Assembly (NCBI RefSeq): GCF_030867145.1 | Contig: NC_134416.1 | Location: 92,853,183 to 92,917,182, forward strand | Reading direction: 5' to 3' | Origin: Opisthocomus hoazin | Taxonomy: Eukaryota > Chordata > Aves > Opisthocomiformes > Opisthocomidae | DNA length: 64,000 nucleotides | Shown here: positions 38,801-50,639 of the stretch, one piece after another | Layout: the number at the start of each line of letters is the position of its first letter | Numbering within the stretch: the stretch's first letter is position 1 | Made by a program: the position numbers and the translations under genes | The notes under the pieces: generated by a model | What the model was told of the DNA's origin: nothing | The model's database searches: none | The model's input: the letters and a program-made list of their open reading frames with translations, nothing else

Positions 38801-40928
38801 GCTATCAAGAAGCCAAGGTTTATGGGAGAGAGCTGGCTTAAATAAAGGGTATTACCTCTCCTTACAATTACCACTGAACTGAAAAGAGCGTCAGCTGGGC
38901 TGAGCAAAGATGACAACAAACTATTGGCAGCACTTGCAACTCCAGAGAATCCCTTTGGAGAGTTGTGCAAGCAGGCGCTGTGCCCAAGTCAGTCCAGCTC
39001 ACTGACGGCTCCGCCAGTACCAGACTTTTGCTCAGTCTCAGAGCTCTGATTTCAGATGATCTACTGTTGAAAACAAGATGATCTGCACAGCATTAGTTCC
39101 CTGTCCTACTTCTTAGGAACATCTCCTAACGTAAATACCTGATTTGTGAAATCAAATATCATCTGTCCGTTTGGGGCCCTTGACCTGCCATTCACTTGCT
39201 TCTTCTAAAAGAAATGAGGTTGCTCTCACAAAACAAGGGAAAATGTTTCAGAGGGCAGTGCTTAATCTTCACATCTCATCTTCAGCTAAACTCATATCAA
39301 ATATGAACTGACACTACAAATGCAGGCATCATAGGAGGCTATTTTTCACGTGTACAAGTATCCCTTCACAATCACATAAATGTTGGGAACAGTGAGTATT
39401 ATGCCAAGAAATCAAAAGTCCAATGCGAAGACAAGTGTGCTGCTCCCTGGCTGTTAACAGAAAACACTTGATGGAAACAAGATCAACTGGCTGTGACAGA
39501 GCAAACAGGGCACTGGAGTGCATTGGAATTTCTGCTGCTCCATGAAAAGGATGTATCCACAAAACTCACGAAGGGACATAATCTTACCAACCATTGGAAA
39601 GGGGCGGCATGGGGGGAAAGAGCAGAACTTGCAAGTTGTAAACAACTGTAGGTTTGGGTTTCAAAGGAGTAATGCGAAGATGACTTCACTGGCAGTTTTA
39701 GCTCAGCTAAAACGGTGCGTATGTGTGCCTGTGCATACACACAGGAATTGCAGGTGAGAGCTACAATACGTTGCCATCATCAGAGGTCATGAACAGGAGA
39801 TCTAAACTGAGATTCATCAGCCATTTGTTTCAAGCATAACCACACCAAGCATGCAGCAAAATGCCCTACCTCCTCCATTTCACATTCTTTCTGAATGACA
39901 TAAATACTACACAAAATCTGTCGCCACTGTCCTCTAGAACTGCTATTATTCCAAATGCCTCCAACCTTGACATTTCAAAAAAAATTTGACCTCTGAAAAG
40001 CCTAATTACTGTGTCTGCATAAAACAAATTAAAAAATGGTAAATCCAGCCACAACAGTGGTATACCTGCCTCCAGATCAACTTCACTGATGATTGGTGTG
40101 AGTACTGTTTATGCAACACTGAAGCGTCAGAAAAAGAAAAAGGAATCCACCATTAACTTCAACGATGATAACAGCGTAAGTCGCTAGAGAGCTAGAAAGC
40201 ATTTCTTTTTAAAGATCATTGTGTTCTGCCTCCCTCTACATTTCTATGAGCCTTAGCTTTGTAGGTCAAGACACGAGCCATCTCATTATCTGTTTCTTCA
40301 GCCTGTTAGAGATCAGATTCTTCCTGGCATATTTGTTTTTTTCACTTGTTCCATTTCATCAAAAGTAAAGGCATTTTATGATGAAAGCAGAAGTATACGG
40401 AAAAACATACCTATGGAGACTAACCACAACTCAGCCTTACCTGCTTGGCAGTGAAATGCTATTTACCCACATTTTCTCTGACTCAAGAGCAAATGTATAG
40501 TATGTTGCTCAAAAAAGTAAGCTTTCAAACCATTTTCAGAGAACAGAGGAGAAATAAAAAAGCAGAAATAGAAACACTACACTTTGGAGCAAGAACACAA
40601 AAAAAGACGTGTTCAGGAGAAAATATCAGAGATGAAAGCCCGGCTCCACTGAATTCCAGGATAAAACAGCCATTGGTTTCAACAGGGTCACGATCTCTGT
40701 CAAGATCTGAGTCTGGATACACTTTTGAAGTAGGTGTGGCCTAAAAGCGGGAAGGAAGAATTAACGATAATATAAAATATACATCTCCCTCTTAAACAGC
40801 CCACTATGCATTTTGTTTTACGCTGCTATTGACTACAAAAAGGGAATGAGTTGTTATTGAATCCTATCTATCTAGATATACCCTACTTTTCATCACACTA
40901 TCCTTCTTGTTACCTTTATATTACACAG
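32858..40928. other. AT-rich intergenic DNA
   Basis: 8 kb with no supported gene, RNA or transposon. It has short poly(A)/poly(T) runs only (for example T10 at 34980-34989). Confidence 0.55.
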
Positions 40929-41132
40929 TATCGTGATTTTTTTGTGGTTGCCGGTGGTGACTGGGATGACAGAATTAACACAGTGGTTATGCTACTGCCA
41001 GAATTGCATGAATTTTATGACAAGCCACTTTTCATCATACAGAAACCAGCATCACGCATCCAGAGGCACAGGTTTTGGTACTACCCTGAGGCAACTGTGA
41101 TTACATACTATATGCTTCAGTGCTGTATTTGT
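40929..41132 (+). other. Exon-like open segment with good splice sites, unknown
   Basis: 204 bases, exactly 68 codons open in phase 0. Upstream is a pyrimidine-rich tract ending in TATATTACACAG with no AG for about 50 bases before it. Downstream is TGT|GTAAGTT at 41133. The translation contains GGDWDDRINTVVMLLPELHE and FYDKPLFIIQKPASRI. I do not recognise the family. The frame also stays open upstream through the acceptor, from 40851, which weakens the exon reading. It could be chance. Confidence 0.18.
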
Positions 41133-44100
41133 GTAAGTTATGCTTGTATCTTGTATACACATTCATGCACACTACATGTATACAGCATCTCTGAACATAT
41201 AGACACACATACCTGTGGATGCAGGAAAAGCATGGATGTGGGAGCCACAACACCACCGCTCCTGGCGGCTGGTAGTATGTTACAGAATTTGTTTCCGTGT
41301 TAATGGATCACATAAAAATATATTGTAAGGGTTATTTTTATTTGTAAAACATTTGTATTCCCTACTGTACTGCAATAAAAAGGAATATGCCAACTGCCAA
41401 TCTTTTAAGAAATATAATACAATTCTTCTTACTTTTGGTTTGAAAGCAGAACTGAAACACATTTGCTGCAGAAGAACTGATCTTTACGGCCCTGGCAGGA
41501 GGTGAAGACTGGGAGTCAACACACTCCCAGTGGCTGTAATCCCTTCACGGGAATCTAGATGTGCCGCTCTATATCCTGTGAAGCCTCTGATCATTTTCAG
41601 AAAAACAAAATTGCAATGATATCGCAAAATGCGCAACAAATCCATGACCAACCAAGGCTTCAAGGTCAGGAATACACCAAGCAGCACAGCCACCTCACGG
41701 CTGCAAATGGAGGCAGGATTCTGGGTCTTTAGCTAGAAATAAAAGTAGAAATTATGGCCTGCATATGCTACCAGTAAATCAAAACTTGCTCAGCCACCCT
41801 AGAGCATGAAATGCAGCATAACAGATCCTTCATAGCTCACAGGAGAGGTCATGGTACAAGAACATTGAACAATACAAGACAATCTTTTGTAGGTGAGGAA
41901 CTTCCAGGTAGGAGGTGTAAGTTGCTGCAACAATAGAAAACTCAGAGGAGCTCATCAGAAAATGAATAACATGTTTTTTCAAAGGAATGTGCACAACTGA
42001 CAGTATTTTCAAGGCAGAAATATATTTTGAACTCCTCTGGCGTCCTGTTTCTTATGCTTTATACATACAGACAGAGCTCAGATTTTGGTTTTGTTTCATT
42101 AACTTCACATTTCTGCTGCTTGTAATTACCCAAAGCATTATGATCAGATTATTCACACATTCATTTATTTTGAACAATTCTCATTAAAGAGACGTTCAGA
42201 AAAGTAACCTAATGTTGAGTAAAATTTCTGGTGCACTACATTTTTTATATTTAATATATCACTCGGTGGTTTGTTAAACTGTCTGATTTGATGTTTGTTA
42301 TAAATGTTTACTGCGCTGAAATCCCAAAAAACATCAAGCATACAGCTTTTTTCCACAGAGTATACTCTTTATGCTGTTTGTTGCTTTTCTTTGGAGTCCC
42401 TCTTTCTTAACAGGAATATACCAAAATAAGACAACACTCACATAGTTTTTCTAGCAAATAGGTTTCTGCTGAAATTAGTATAATATTGCATGCTCATTTT
42501 GGTTTGCTGAAGTCCAAGTTAGCTAATAACCCAGGTGAATTGGATAAAACTACAACAGGCTACAACCAATGAGGGTAAGAACCTCAACAGACCATTGCAC
42601 ACAAAGGTTGGCTGTTGCCTAGCATCCCAAAAGCGATGTTGGCTTTTCCTCCCATAAGGAAGGGAGTTCCATGCCAGTACTTCCCTTCTGTTAACAAAGG
42701 GGCTGCTCACCTGGGTACGAGCCACAAAGGAGGCACTGGGATGGACTGAACCCGGCCAAGCTCCAACCCTGTCCTCTGATCACTTGAACTTGTTCCTTAT
42801 GGGGACAGCAACTGTGCAGAAGCTGAGCAGATAACACAACATTGAGATAAACTGGGAAGACTGATGTGAAAACCACAGCCCAGGTAGGAAGCCACAGCCA
42901 CTGACAGCATCCCGCAGGAAAGCGAATCAAGAGATCAAGCTTTGATCAAGAGAATATTGCTAAGGGAAGTAGGAGCAAAACTGCAGTTTCACTTTCTGGA
43001 GTCACCTCTAGGGACAGCCAAGGAGAACACAAATACTGGGCATCAAATAGTGCCTCTCCTCACTTTCACTAACAAACGGTCACTTCACAGGACCGTCGGG
43101 AAGGAGCAGAGAAGGAAATGGTGTGAGTTTCAGTAATGAAAGAAGGCCAGGAAAGAGACATTGGAAATTCACTACTGTAGGAACTTAATGCTTTGCCTCG
43201 GCCACAAAATGCCTTCAAATGCTCGTCTTCATTTCCAGTTGCTTCCTCTTCATACCTTCCTGAGAAACTCCAGCGGCCAAGGCAGGGGAGCTCTGCATCC
43301 AGGGAAGCTGCTGGCCACCCAGACAGACATGCAGGCTTCTCACATCCCTCTAAAAGGTATTTTGTTCATCCACATATTTCAAATGAAACCATTTCAGACA
43401 CAAAGGAGCTCACTGCTTTTCAGCACCAGGTCACATTATTTTGTTTTGCAATTCCAAAGACCTTTGGGTCCCTCTCCCCCATTCGCAATTGCCTCTTACT
43501 TTGAAAATTCCCAGTTCTGTGAGTGTGGCACCATGAGGTTTTGCCATGAAAAATTAATTTAAAATTATAAGCACTAAACTGTAACTTCTTTGCATGGTAA
43601 AGGATCACACAGAGGGGAATTGTGGTTTAAACAAAGATCTTCTACAATTACTGATAATAACAAAGGAAATATTCATAATTACATCAAAGGATTTTTCACT
43701 GAGTATTGTTTTTATTTGCTTCCTGAGGGAGCACGGAGTTCTCTGAAAAGATAATGCTATTCTAGGCAGACATAGATAAACAAAAAAGGTCCATCTAGAG
43801 AGCTCAGCTTTCAAACCAAAGCCTGAAAAATACTCCAAAATCCAGAAGAGATTCTCTAACTGAGCTGATTACAGGCCAGGCATCAGCTCTCTGCTAGCTA
43901 TGTGGTGTTGATATGTCTGTAGTGTGTAAACACCTTTTCAGATGAACATACAACACTGCAGCATACCCTGGGCGTCTGTCTCTGCATGTAGGAGACATAG
44001 TCCAGGGATTAATTTCATCCACCAACATAAACATAGGACTAATTTTGTGAAGTACAGATAGCTAAAAATAACCAAGAGTAATGTTATGCAATAAAGCCTG

Positions 44101-44409
44101 GTATATGTTTCCCCTTTCCAGACGAGGCAATCTGACATAGCTTCAAATAGAAAGAGGCGGCAGTCTGACCAGAACGCAGAATATATGCATTTCATTCCCT
44201 TCCAAAAAGACAGCATTTCAATCTCCCATACATTAAAGATGCATGTCCACTGTCGTATCATTTCAACGGCTTAAATAGTAAACGATGATCAAAAATTCAC
44301 AACAGTCCTGCCCTCCCATGGAAAAAAAAATAGGTCAAAAATAAATGGAAACCAACTGCCTTCTGCTCCTTTTTGTGCATTGGAGAGAGGGGAAAAAAAA
44401 ATGAGGAAG
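41133..44409. other. Intergenic DNA
   Basis: Unique sequence with no supported gene or repeat. Frames of up to about 133 codons near 43.2 kb lack any recognisable feature. Confidence 0.5.
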
Positions 44410-45060
44410 ATAAATCTGCATAATACTGAACCGAATCTCTTTAATTCCAGTCAGCTTTTATCATTCAATCACCGAGTCTGTATGTGGAAAAATTCATGCT
44501 AATTCCCCCTAGCAACAGCCGCAGCCTATCCGGGGAACCCTGCACGAGGCAGCTGCCAGCCAGCAAGAATAACTCTAAGTAGGTCAGGCCTGCATTTCTA
44601 AAAATGCCACGGTCTAGTAACCCCACTGTCCCGTCTGTCTGCCCTGCCCCATAATAACCTCGATTGCTGGGTGACACAATGACACACTACCCTGTTAGGG
44701 CGCAATCAAATCACGCCGCATTATTCTGCTGCGCTGCTGGAGGAAGGACCCGTCGAGGGGCAGCATTAATCAGGCAGCCATTCATGTCCACTAGCACTTC
44801 ACTCTGGAGATGGGGCCTGCATTAATGACCAGCTGTTTGAACTAACACAAATAAAATAATGTCTTTCACCCTGCTGGCTGCGCAGAATACGCTTTTCTAA
44901 TCAGCCAGGTTATGCTCATTGACTAAGCCCAAGATGTAAATTAAACAGCCTCAGACAATGCCAGCTTTTGTAAACTTCCATTAATTAAAGCAAGTATATT
45001 TAAATTATATTACACACAATTCAAAGAGCTATTGGTTTAATATACAGAGTCATCTCCTCC
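44410..45060. promoter_or_regulatory. Conserved-looking non-coding element (candidate enhancer)
   Basis: About 650 bases of balanced composition with dense transcription-factor-like words. ATTAAT occurs at 44765-44770 and 44821-44826, and the palindrome TTAATTAA at 44981-44988. There is an E-box CAGCTG at 44830-44835, plus CCCCTAGCAACAGCC near 44505-44520. Coding frames are broken throughout. This texture is typical of vertebrate developmental enhancers, and in human PRL sits beside CASC15 and SOX4. Conservation itself was not tested. Confidence 0.4.
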
Positions 45061-45780
45061 TACAAATTTGTGTTCACAGCCCCCTCCAAAAAAAAAAAAC
45101 ACCACCCACCCCACTGTTTGCATAATGCAATCTACCTACCCTGGTAAATTAAAGAGCGACATAAACAGATCTGAACTGCGACCGACTTCTGCTGGGAGCA
45201 GGGAACCACGCCAGGCTTCTGGCAGTTGGGCGGCATGAACACTGACACACACGCACGCTGAATATTGTGGAGGGGCGTTGATCAACGCCCTGGAAACCTC
45301 TCCCAAGCACAACGCGGAGGAAGGCCAGTCGGAGCAGATGAAGCCCCCCCTGCAATCTCACTGCTTCAGCGCTGCCGAGTTGCCTGCACAGACCTAAAAA
45401 TAAGTCAGAAAAGAGGTCAGAAAGCTGCTGGCAGGGCCCAGGCATGTGCCTTTAAGAGCACATAGTGGCGTGCATCCCCCTTCCCAGCTCAGCCCTGGGG
45501 ACTTCTGCATGGCTGCAAGATGCTGCACGAAGCCCTTTCCCTCCCCCTCGCTCTTAACCAGAGAAGCCTTAATAGAAACCACACCAGACCCCAGACAGCC
45601 TTCTTTGGGGCGGTATTTCAGTACCAAATCTGTAATGCCAGAACAGAATTTCAACATGCCTGCTTGGTATTTAATTACACCCTTCCCTTTAAACACCTCC
45701 ATGGGGCTTGCCGGTCTCTCCCTTCAGAGCATGCCTCCGTGTAACGCAGCCGCCTGTGCAGGACTGAGCTGGGAAAGACA
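45061..45780. other. Intergenic DNA, moderately GC-rich
   Basis: Contains an A12 run at 45089-45100 and a GC-richer part from 45160 to 45780. Open frames up to 115 codons exist on both strands without recognisable protein features. Confidence 0.45.
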
Positions 45781-46160
45781 TTTTCTAGGATAGACGGTTC
45801 GTCTGCGTTTTTTTTCTGAAGGATTCACACTTTCACTCGGCGAATGCATGCCCTCTGACAAGCTGATAATTCAGCCTTCACTGCTGCAGAAGTCAGCAAT
45901 CCTTGTACGTGTAATCCATTCACATCTGATTTAGGAACACAATAGATTCATTAATCCATTTTGCTCTGTCTTGTTTGAACCAGGCTTGATAACCAGGTTA
46001 TGGCTGTCTTCCTTTGCTTTGTGGCACATATCACATAGCTATTCTTGGAGAGATACAGTCGCTGACGTCACCGTGGACTCCTAATTACAAGCTGCTGACA
46101 TTTTGCTCGTCTCTGCAGCTTTGAAGCTGTGAGTTAAGAGTCTCTCTTCCTCCTCCTCGC
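45781..46160. promoter_or_regulatory. Conserved-looking non-coding element with full CRE
   Basis: Non-coding sequence with TGACGTCA, the complete palindromic cAMP-response element, at 46063-46070. It is followed by CTCCTAATTACAAGC, a homeodomain-type TAATTA context. Upstream words such as AGATTCATTAATCC are also homeodomain-like. The regulatory role is inferred from motifs only. Confidence 0.33.
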
Positions 46161-46719
46161 TCTCTTTAAACCACCCGAGTTAGAAGCACACGACAGTTTC
46201 AGAAAGGTATAGGAGTGGCATAAAGTCCTTTGCAGAGCCTGCTTTACTGCCAAGGTTATTTTCCTTTAAGCAAACAGAAAACTACAGTTTGGGAGTAATC
46301 AGACTCCTTTGCCCCCGGCAGAAGAATGTTCTCCAACAGCTGGCTAAATGCAATCCAACACACAGGGCTGCCTTTGTGGGCTGGGTAACAAATAGTGGAA
46401 GGGCCAGACAGGCGTCTTGCAGGGTAGCTCACCACGACTATTGGGAAATTCCCTCGTACACATTTTAGGATGACATTATGGTCTATGGATTTGTATAAAA
46501 GGAAAAAAAAAAAGGAGGAAAAATCCCCCCTCTTTCTCGGTAGGCAGCTGCTAGCAGCCATGCCAAGCCTTACTAGCTGAGCGCAGCACTTGTTTCCCCT
46601 CTTTCTACATTGTTCGGACCTGGGCAAGCCGAGCTTCCAACCAAACTCAACATGCCTGTAGTGTGACAAGTCTACCTGCTCTAAAAACACGCTCTCCCCC
46701 ATGCATGTTCAGCAATAAA

Positions 46720-47050
46720 AAAATACATCCATGTACATTTCAGAGAAACCTATTGCCAAATACAAGCATTTGCTTTTTTCAGTAGATGAAGAATTCTTTT
46801 TAATTAGAGGCCGAATTTGAAATTCTGAAAAAAAAATTCAAAAATATAAAAGTAATGCTGAATATAAATGCTCAGTTGAGCATTTAGCCATCTGATGACT
46901 CTGGTAGCCAGCTGGTCTAGAAGTCATCTTGGACGCATTTATTTTGATTAGATTGATCACGTTTCTATTTACAGTATAGAATTTTTCACCATACTGAATA
47001 CAGCTGTGTTTATAAAGATTTTAGGATGGAGAAAACGAACCCCCCCTCCC
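46720..47050. other. AT-rich conserved-looking stretch with 22-bp palindrome
   Basis: Contains TTTTTAATTAGAGG, the palindrome TAAATGCTCA-GT-TGAGCATTTA at 46865-46886, and TTTTGATTAGATTGATCACG. No gene or repeat is recognised. The palindrome could be a dimeric factor site or chance. Confidence 0.3.
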
Positions 47051-47899
47051 CAGTTTCTCTCGGCACAGTGCAGAAGATTCAGTGCTTTAAGGTGTTAAGC
47101 GGAAAGGATCTGCTTTCACATTTCTGAAAAGAATTATGCCTACATCTGTTTTCACAAAGTGCCACCTCAGTCAGGAAATGGGTGCAGAGCTATAGCTGAA
47201 AATACAAGCTGCAATCAAGCCTGACCCAGCCAAGTGACAAACTCCCCCTGTAAATTGGTCAGAAATGTCTTTCTTTCATGTCTATACATGCTCACACGCA
47301 CACAAAAGCACATACATACATCTGTACGCACAGAGCGTGCGGCTGCGGTTCTCCCTGGGGATATCGCCGCAGCCACCAAGCTCCTCAGTTCCCTCCCTGA
47401 CAGCACCAGGCATGTTCGAGCTACGGTTTCCAGTCCCTCCGTCCATACATTGCTTTGTTAATCATGTCGTTCCCTCTGCAAGGAGAACGCACAGAATCAG
47501 ACAAACGGCACGTAGCACTGCTGCTTCCTTCACGTTTGCATTCGCTCGCGCTCTCCTGCTCCCATGGCTTTGCCTGAAGAGGCAGACACAACCGATACCT
47601 TATTTATCCATCTCCAGCACAACGCGGAGGTGAAACCCGACTGCAGCACTGTGGCTTCCCCAGGTTAATCCTCTGGAGCAGCAGAGGCTGGATTCTTGCT
47701 CCCGATGCCCTTGTCAAGCACTGGATTGCTTTACATAGTATTTCTTTAAGCTTTCACCCATCCCATCCTAGATTAACACTGCTCCTTTCTCCTCCCCCCC
47801 CCACCCCAAACAAAACCCCCAAATCATCACACATCGCAACCCTCTGCTTCCAGAACCAACAGAAAAAACGCCGCTCCATCGCTCTTCTTCCTTAGCAAT
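47051..47899. other. Intergenic DNA leading into the CpG-enriched block
   Basis: Mixed composition with scattered CpGs from 47320 and a C-rich run near 47795-47810. No gene is recognised. Confidence 0.45.
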
Positions 47900-49650
47900 G
47901 TGCAGACGAGTCTGGGTTTGGAGTCAGCCAAGCCGGGGCGAAGCACAGGCAGCGAGACTGCAGCAGCCCCAGCAGCAGCAGAAACAGCAGCAGCTACCCA
48001 GGTAAATGGGGGGGAAGAGCAGGCTGTGTCGAGAGCGGTGCAGCGTCGGAGCTGTAAGGAAAGGAAATCTTGCTTCTTCCAAACGGTGCAGCATTATGCC
48101 TGCAGGAACGGAGAAAAGGGAAGACCCAAAATTAAAAATAAAAGCCAAAGCAGTTAAGAACAAATAATAACGATAATAAATGGTTTTAACTTTATTTTTC
48201 TGGGATTTTGGGTTTTTTTGGGGGGGTGTCTCTTTCCCCCCACCTTCCCAAAGTCTCCTGTGTTGCTGGATGCTACTGTCCAAGAGTGCAGAGTCACAAA
48301 GGCTCACTCTCCAAAGCGCAGCGAGACCAGCATCACATGAGAAACCACATGACGCACCCGAATCGGATGCTGATGCGGTCCACCATGTCACGGGGGGGGG
48401 GGGGGGGGGAGGAAATCTCGACCAAAATATGCCCCTCTCTAGTGGTTAGAAAGAATTTCCCTTTAAGAAAAAAAAAAGGCCAAAAAAACCAATATCTCCC
48501 TATCTATCCGTCTTCAACACCACTGCTTCAGGAGGCAGGAGAATGCTGTTCCACAGACACTAGCTGGATGGCAGCAATATTACTTCCAGGCTACGTTATT
48601 CAAAGCTGATTCCACTTAAGTGAATTCCTGAAAAGCATATTCCATGTCTTCATAACATGAACAGGGTCAGAAAACCAACTCCATTATCGTGCCGTGCAAT
48701 CTGTATCCAAAACCTGTGTTCTGAATAATTTATTTGAGACTAACGAGCCGTTTGCCAAGACCACTCCTTTTCGCACTCAGCCCCACACTCATGCGAGACT
48801 ACAGCGAGAAACAGAGGGGCATTCACCGTTTTCGTAACTGGTGATTTTAGTAAATTCACTGTCCCACAAAGTCACCAGGAAAAAATGAGCAGCGGGGTTT
48901 TTTCCTCGCGTATGGACATGAAAGGGTGCTCTCTGGTTTGCGGACAGTACCAATGTTTTCCTGATATTGCCGACTCCAAAGCTTTCGATCCAAGTCAGGA
49001 AGCGAACACTCTTGCCTGCCAGTTCCTGCAGAGGTGTTGTGCCACACTAATTGCTGCAGAAACATCTGGAGGCCCCTGGCAGTCCCTGAGCAAGAGCGTG
49101 CAGCTCCACGACGCTGCTCGCTGTCAGGGCACCAAGCAGTTAACATCCTTGGCTGTTTTACCATCTTGCCTACAGCAGCATGGAATCGAGAGACTAGCTC
49201 GCTCGAGAAACAAAAGCAAAAAAGCTGACCTTGGTGATCGATGGAATTGCTGCTGCGTAAAGTTCTCATCCAACAAACAGTCAGCGGTTCGTAGCTCGTT
49301 TTACTCCTAACGCTTGTTCAAGTGACGGAGCAGGTGGCACAGAGTCCTCCATCCCCTTTGTTTGCACAAGCCAGGCACCACCTCGCAATGCTGCACTCCC
49401 AGGCTCTTTACACTGAAACCGTACAGGGTGTTGGGGAAACGTGAGAAGACAGCCGCCGTGAGTCCGCACAGCTGTTTTGCGCAGGATCCCGTTGCCAGCT
49501 CCGAAGTTACGCAATGGAGATCCAGTGCCTGAATTCCCCAGCAGAGAGATGCCTAGCACTCACGCGGGGAAGCGCGATCGGAGACAGACCCGAGTGCTCT
49601 TTCGTGCCGATTTCAACCTTCCCAACTGTTCACACAATAGCAGATTGCAA
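47900..49650. promoter_or_regulatory. CpG-enriched, CAG-rich block: candidate promoter or lncRNA first exon
   Basis: CpGs are frequent through this block; by hand count there are 15 between 49453 and 49609 alone. An interrupted CAG repeat lies at about 47959-47993, closely followed by a good splice donor, CCCAG|GTAAAT, with the GT at 48002. Both strands have open frames of about 85-155 codons here, but they are compositionally driven (Ala/Thr on +, Cys/Phe/Leu on -) and match nothing I know. Best reading: promoter-like CpG island, possibly with a non-coding exon. Confidence 0.4.
48392..48409 (+). repeat. Poly(G) run of 18
   Basis: An uninterrupted run of 18 G inside the CpG-enriched block. 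A G7 and a C6 run flank a 9-base spacer at 48220-48241. The long G run is prone to slippage and to sequencing error, and could form a quadruplex. Confidence 0.9.
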
Positions 49651-50272
49651 AAAAATTGCACGAGGCAGTTGTAGCTTGTTCTTATTGGTTCCTATCAGAA
49701 AGGGGGTTTGCAATGGGCTGCACCTAGGAGTTGCCTAAATTCCACATAAAATCCAGTTGTAGCAGTCACCCTCAGCGTGCAGCGAGTGTTCAGGAGAGCC
49801 GCAGTACTGCATGTGCAGAAATCACGAGATTACCACAGTCATCCAAGGGCATTTTCACCTGCGGGGTTAACAGTTTCGGCACTGGCCAGTCTTTGTTGGA
49901 AAACGATATTGGTACACCCAAACTCAGACTGTAGCTGACGGATATAACACTGCTTTTTCAGATGCAGTGTCAGCTAATATAGATAATAAAGGCTTCTGAT
50001 GGCGTTTTCTCAGTCCAATAGATAAACATTACTGAGGCAGGGAGTCGGTGCAGCAGAACAAGTATCTTTGGGGCTTTAGATTACAGGATGAGAGAAGCTG
50101 TCCTGGCTACCACTTTCATTGTTCTTAACCTATAACAATTATCGTAGCGAGTCTCAGAATGGCTTCTCGTCAGTTCTCATTAGTTTCTAAGACAGAGCTG
50201 CAAGAGTTCTTGACTCTGTGAGCTGATGATCTTTCCCCCTTGATACCAGTAGCTCATTTATCTGCTCTGACT
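49651..50272. other. Intergenic DNA
   Basis: Composition returns towards AT-rich. Nothing is recognised. Confidence 0.5.
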
Positions 50273-50460
50273 TAGAATCATAGAAGTGTTGGTTGGAAGG
50301 GTCCTCAGGAGGTCACCTGGTGAACTCCCTGGCTATCATCAACATTACATCAGGTCAGCTGTGACTTCATCCTGAAAACCCTGAGAGATGGAGATTCCAT
50401 AACCTCTCTGGGTAACCTCTTCCAACACTGCATCTTCCCCCCAGGGAAATAAATGTTCTT
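50273..50460 (-). mobile_element. Old CR1 fragment, 3' region
   Basis: It starts at the left with GAATCATAGAAGTGTTGGTTGGAAGG, the reverse complement of a CR1 tail. It continues through a diverged 3' region that resembles the other - strand copies (GGAGATTCCATAACC, then CTCTGGGTAACCTCTTCCA). The right boundary, near the ATAAATGTTCTTTCTC segment, is approximate. Clearly more decayed than the copy at 56155. Confidence 0.8.
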
Positions 50461-50639
50461 TCTCTATTTCTTACGTACACAGCCTTCACTGCACTGCTAG
50501 TGGGAAATACTGAATTGCTTACACTTTTATAGATCATATATCTAACACTAAAACAAAAGAGAATAGAAGGAGACAAGGAATGAAGAGACTTTTCATGCTC
50601 ATTTAACCGAGTTCAGCTCAAATCAGTAACACTTCCAAA

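Noticed and set aside
44410-45060. Reading 44.4-45.06 kb as coding exons
   Set aside because: No frame stays open over the segment with splice sites in phase; motif texture fits regulatory DNA instead.
46256-46702. 148-codon - strand open frame
   Set aside because: No recognisable family, no promoter context, composition like translated non-coding DNA.
45306-47630. Identical 15-mer AGCACAACGCGGAGG at 45306-45320 and 47616-47630
   Set aside because: About two such identical 15-mers are expected by chance in a 64 kb window; flanks do not match.
47924-48391. 155-codon - strand open frame
   Set aside because: Cys/Phe/Leu-rich translation of the antisense of the CAG tract and G-rich sequence; composition artefact with no recognisable domain.
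48856-49310. Overlapping frames of 137 (-) and 141 (+) codons
   Set aside because: Overlapping frames on both strands in GC-richer DNA, where stop codons are less frequent; neither resembles a known protein.
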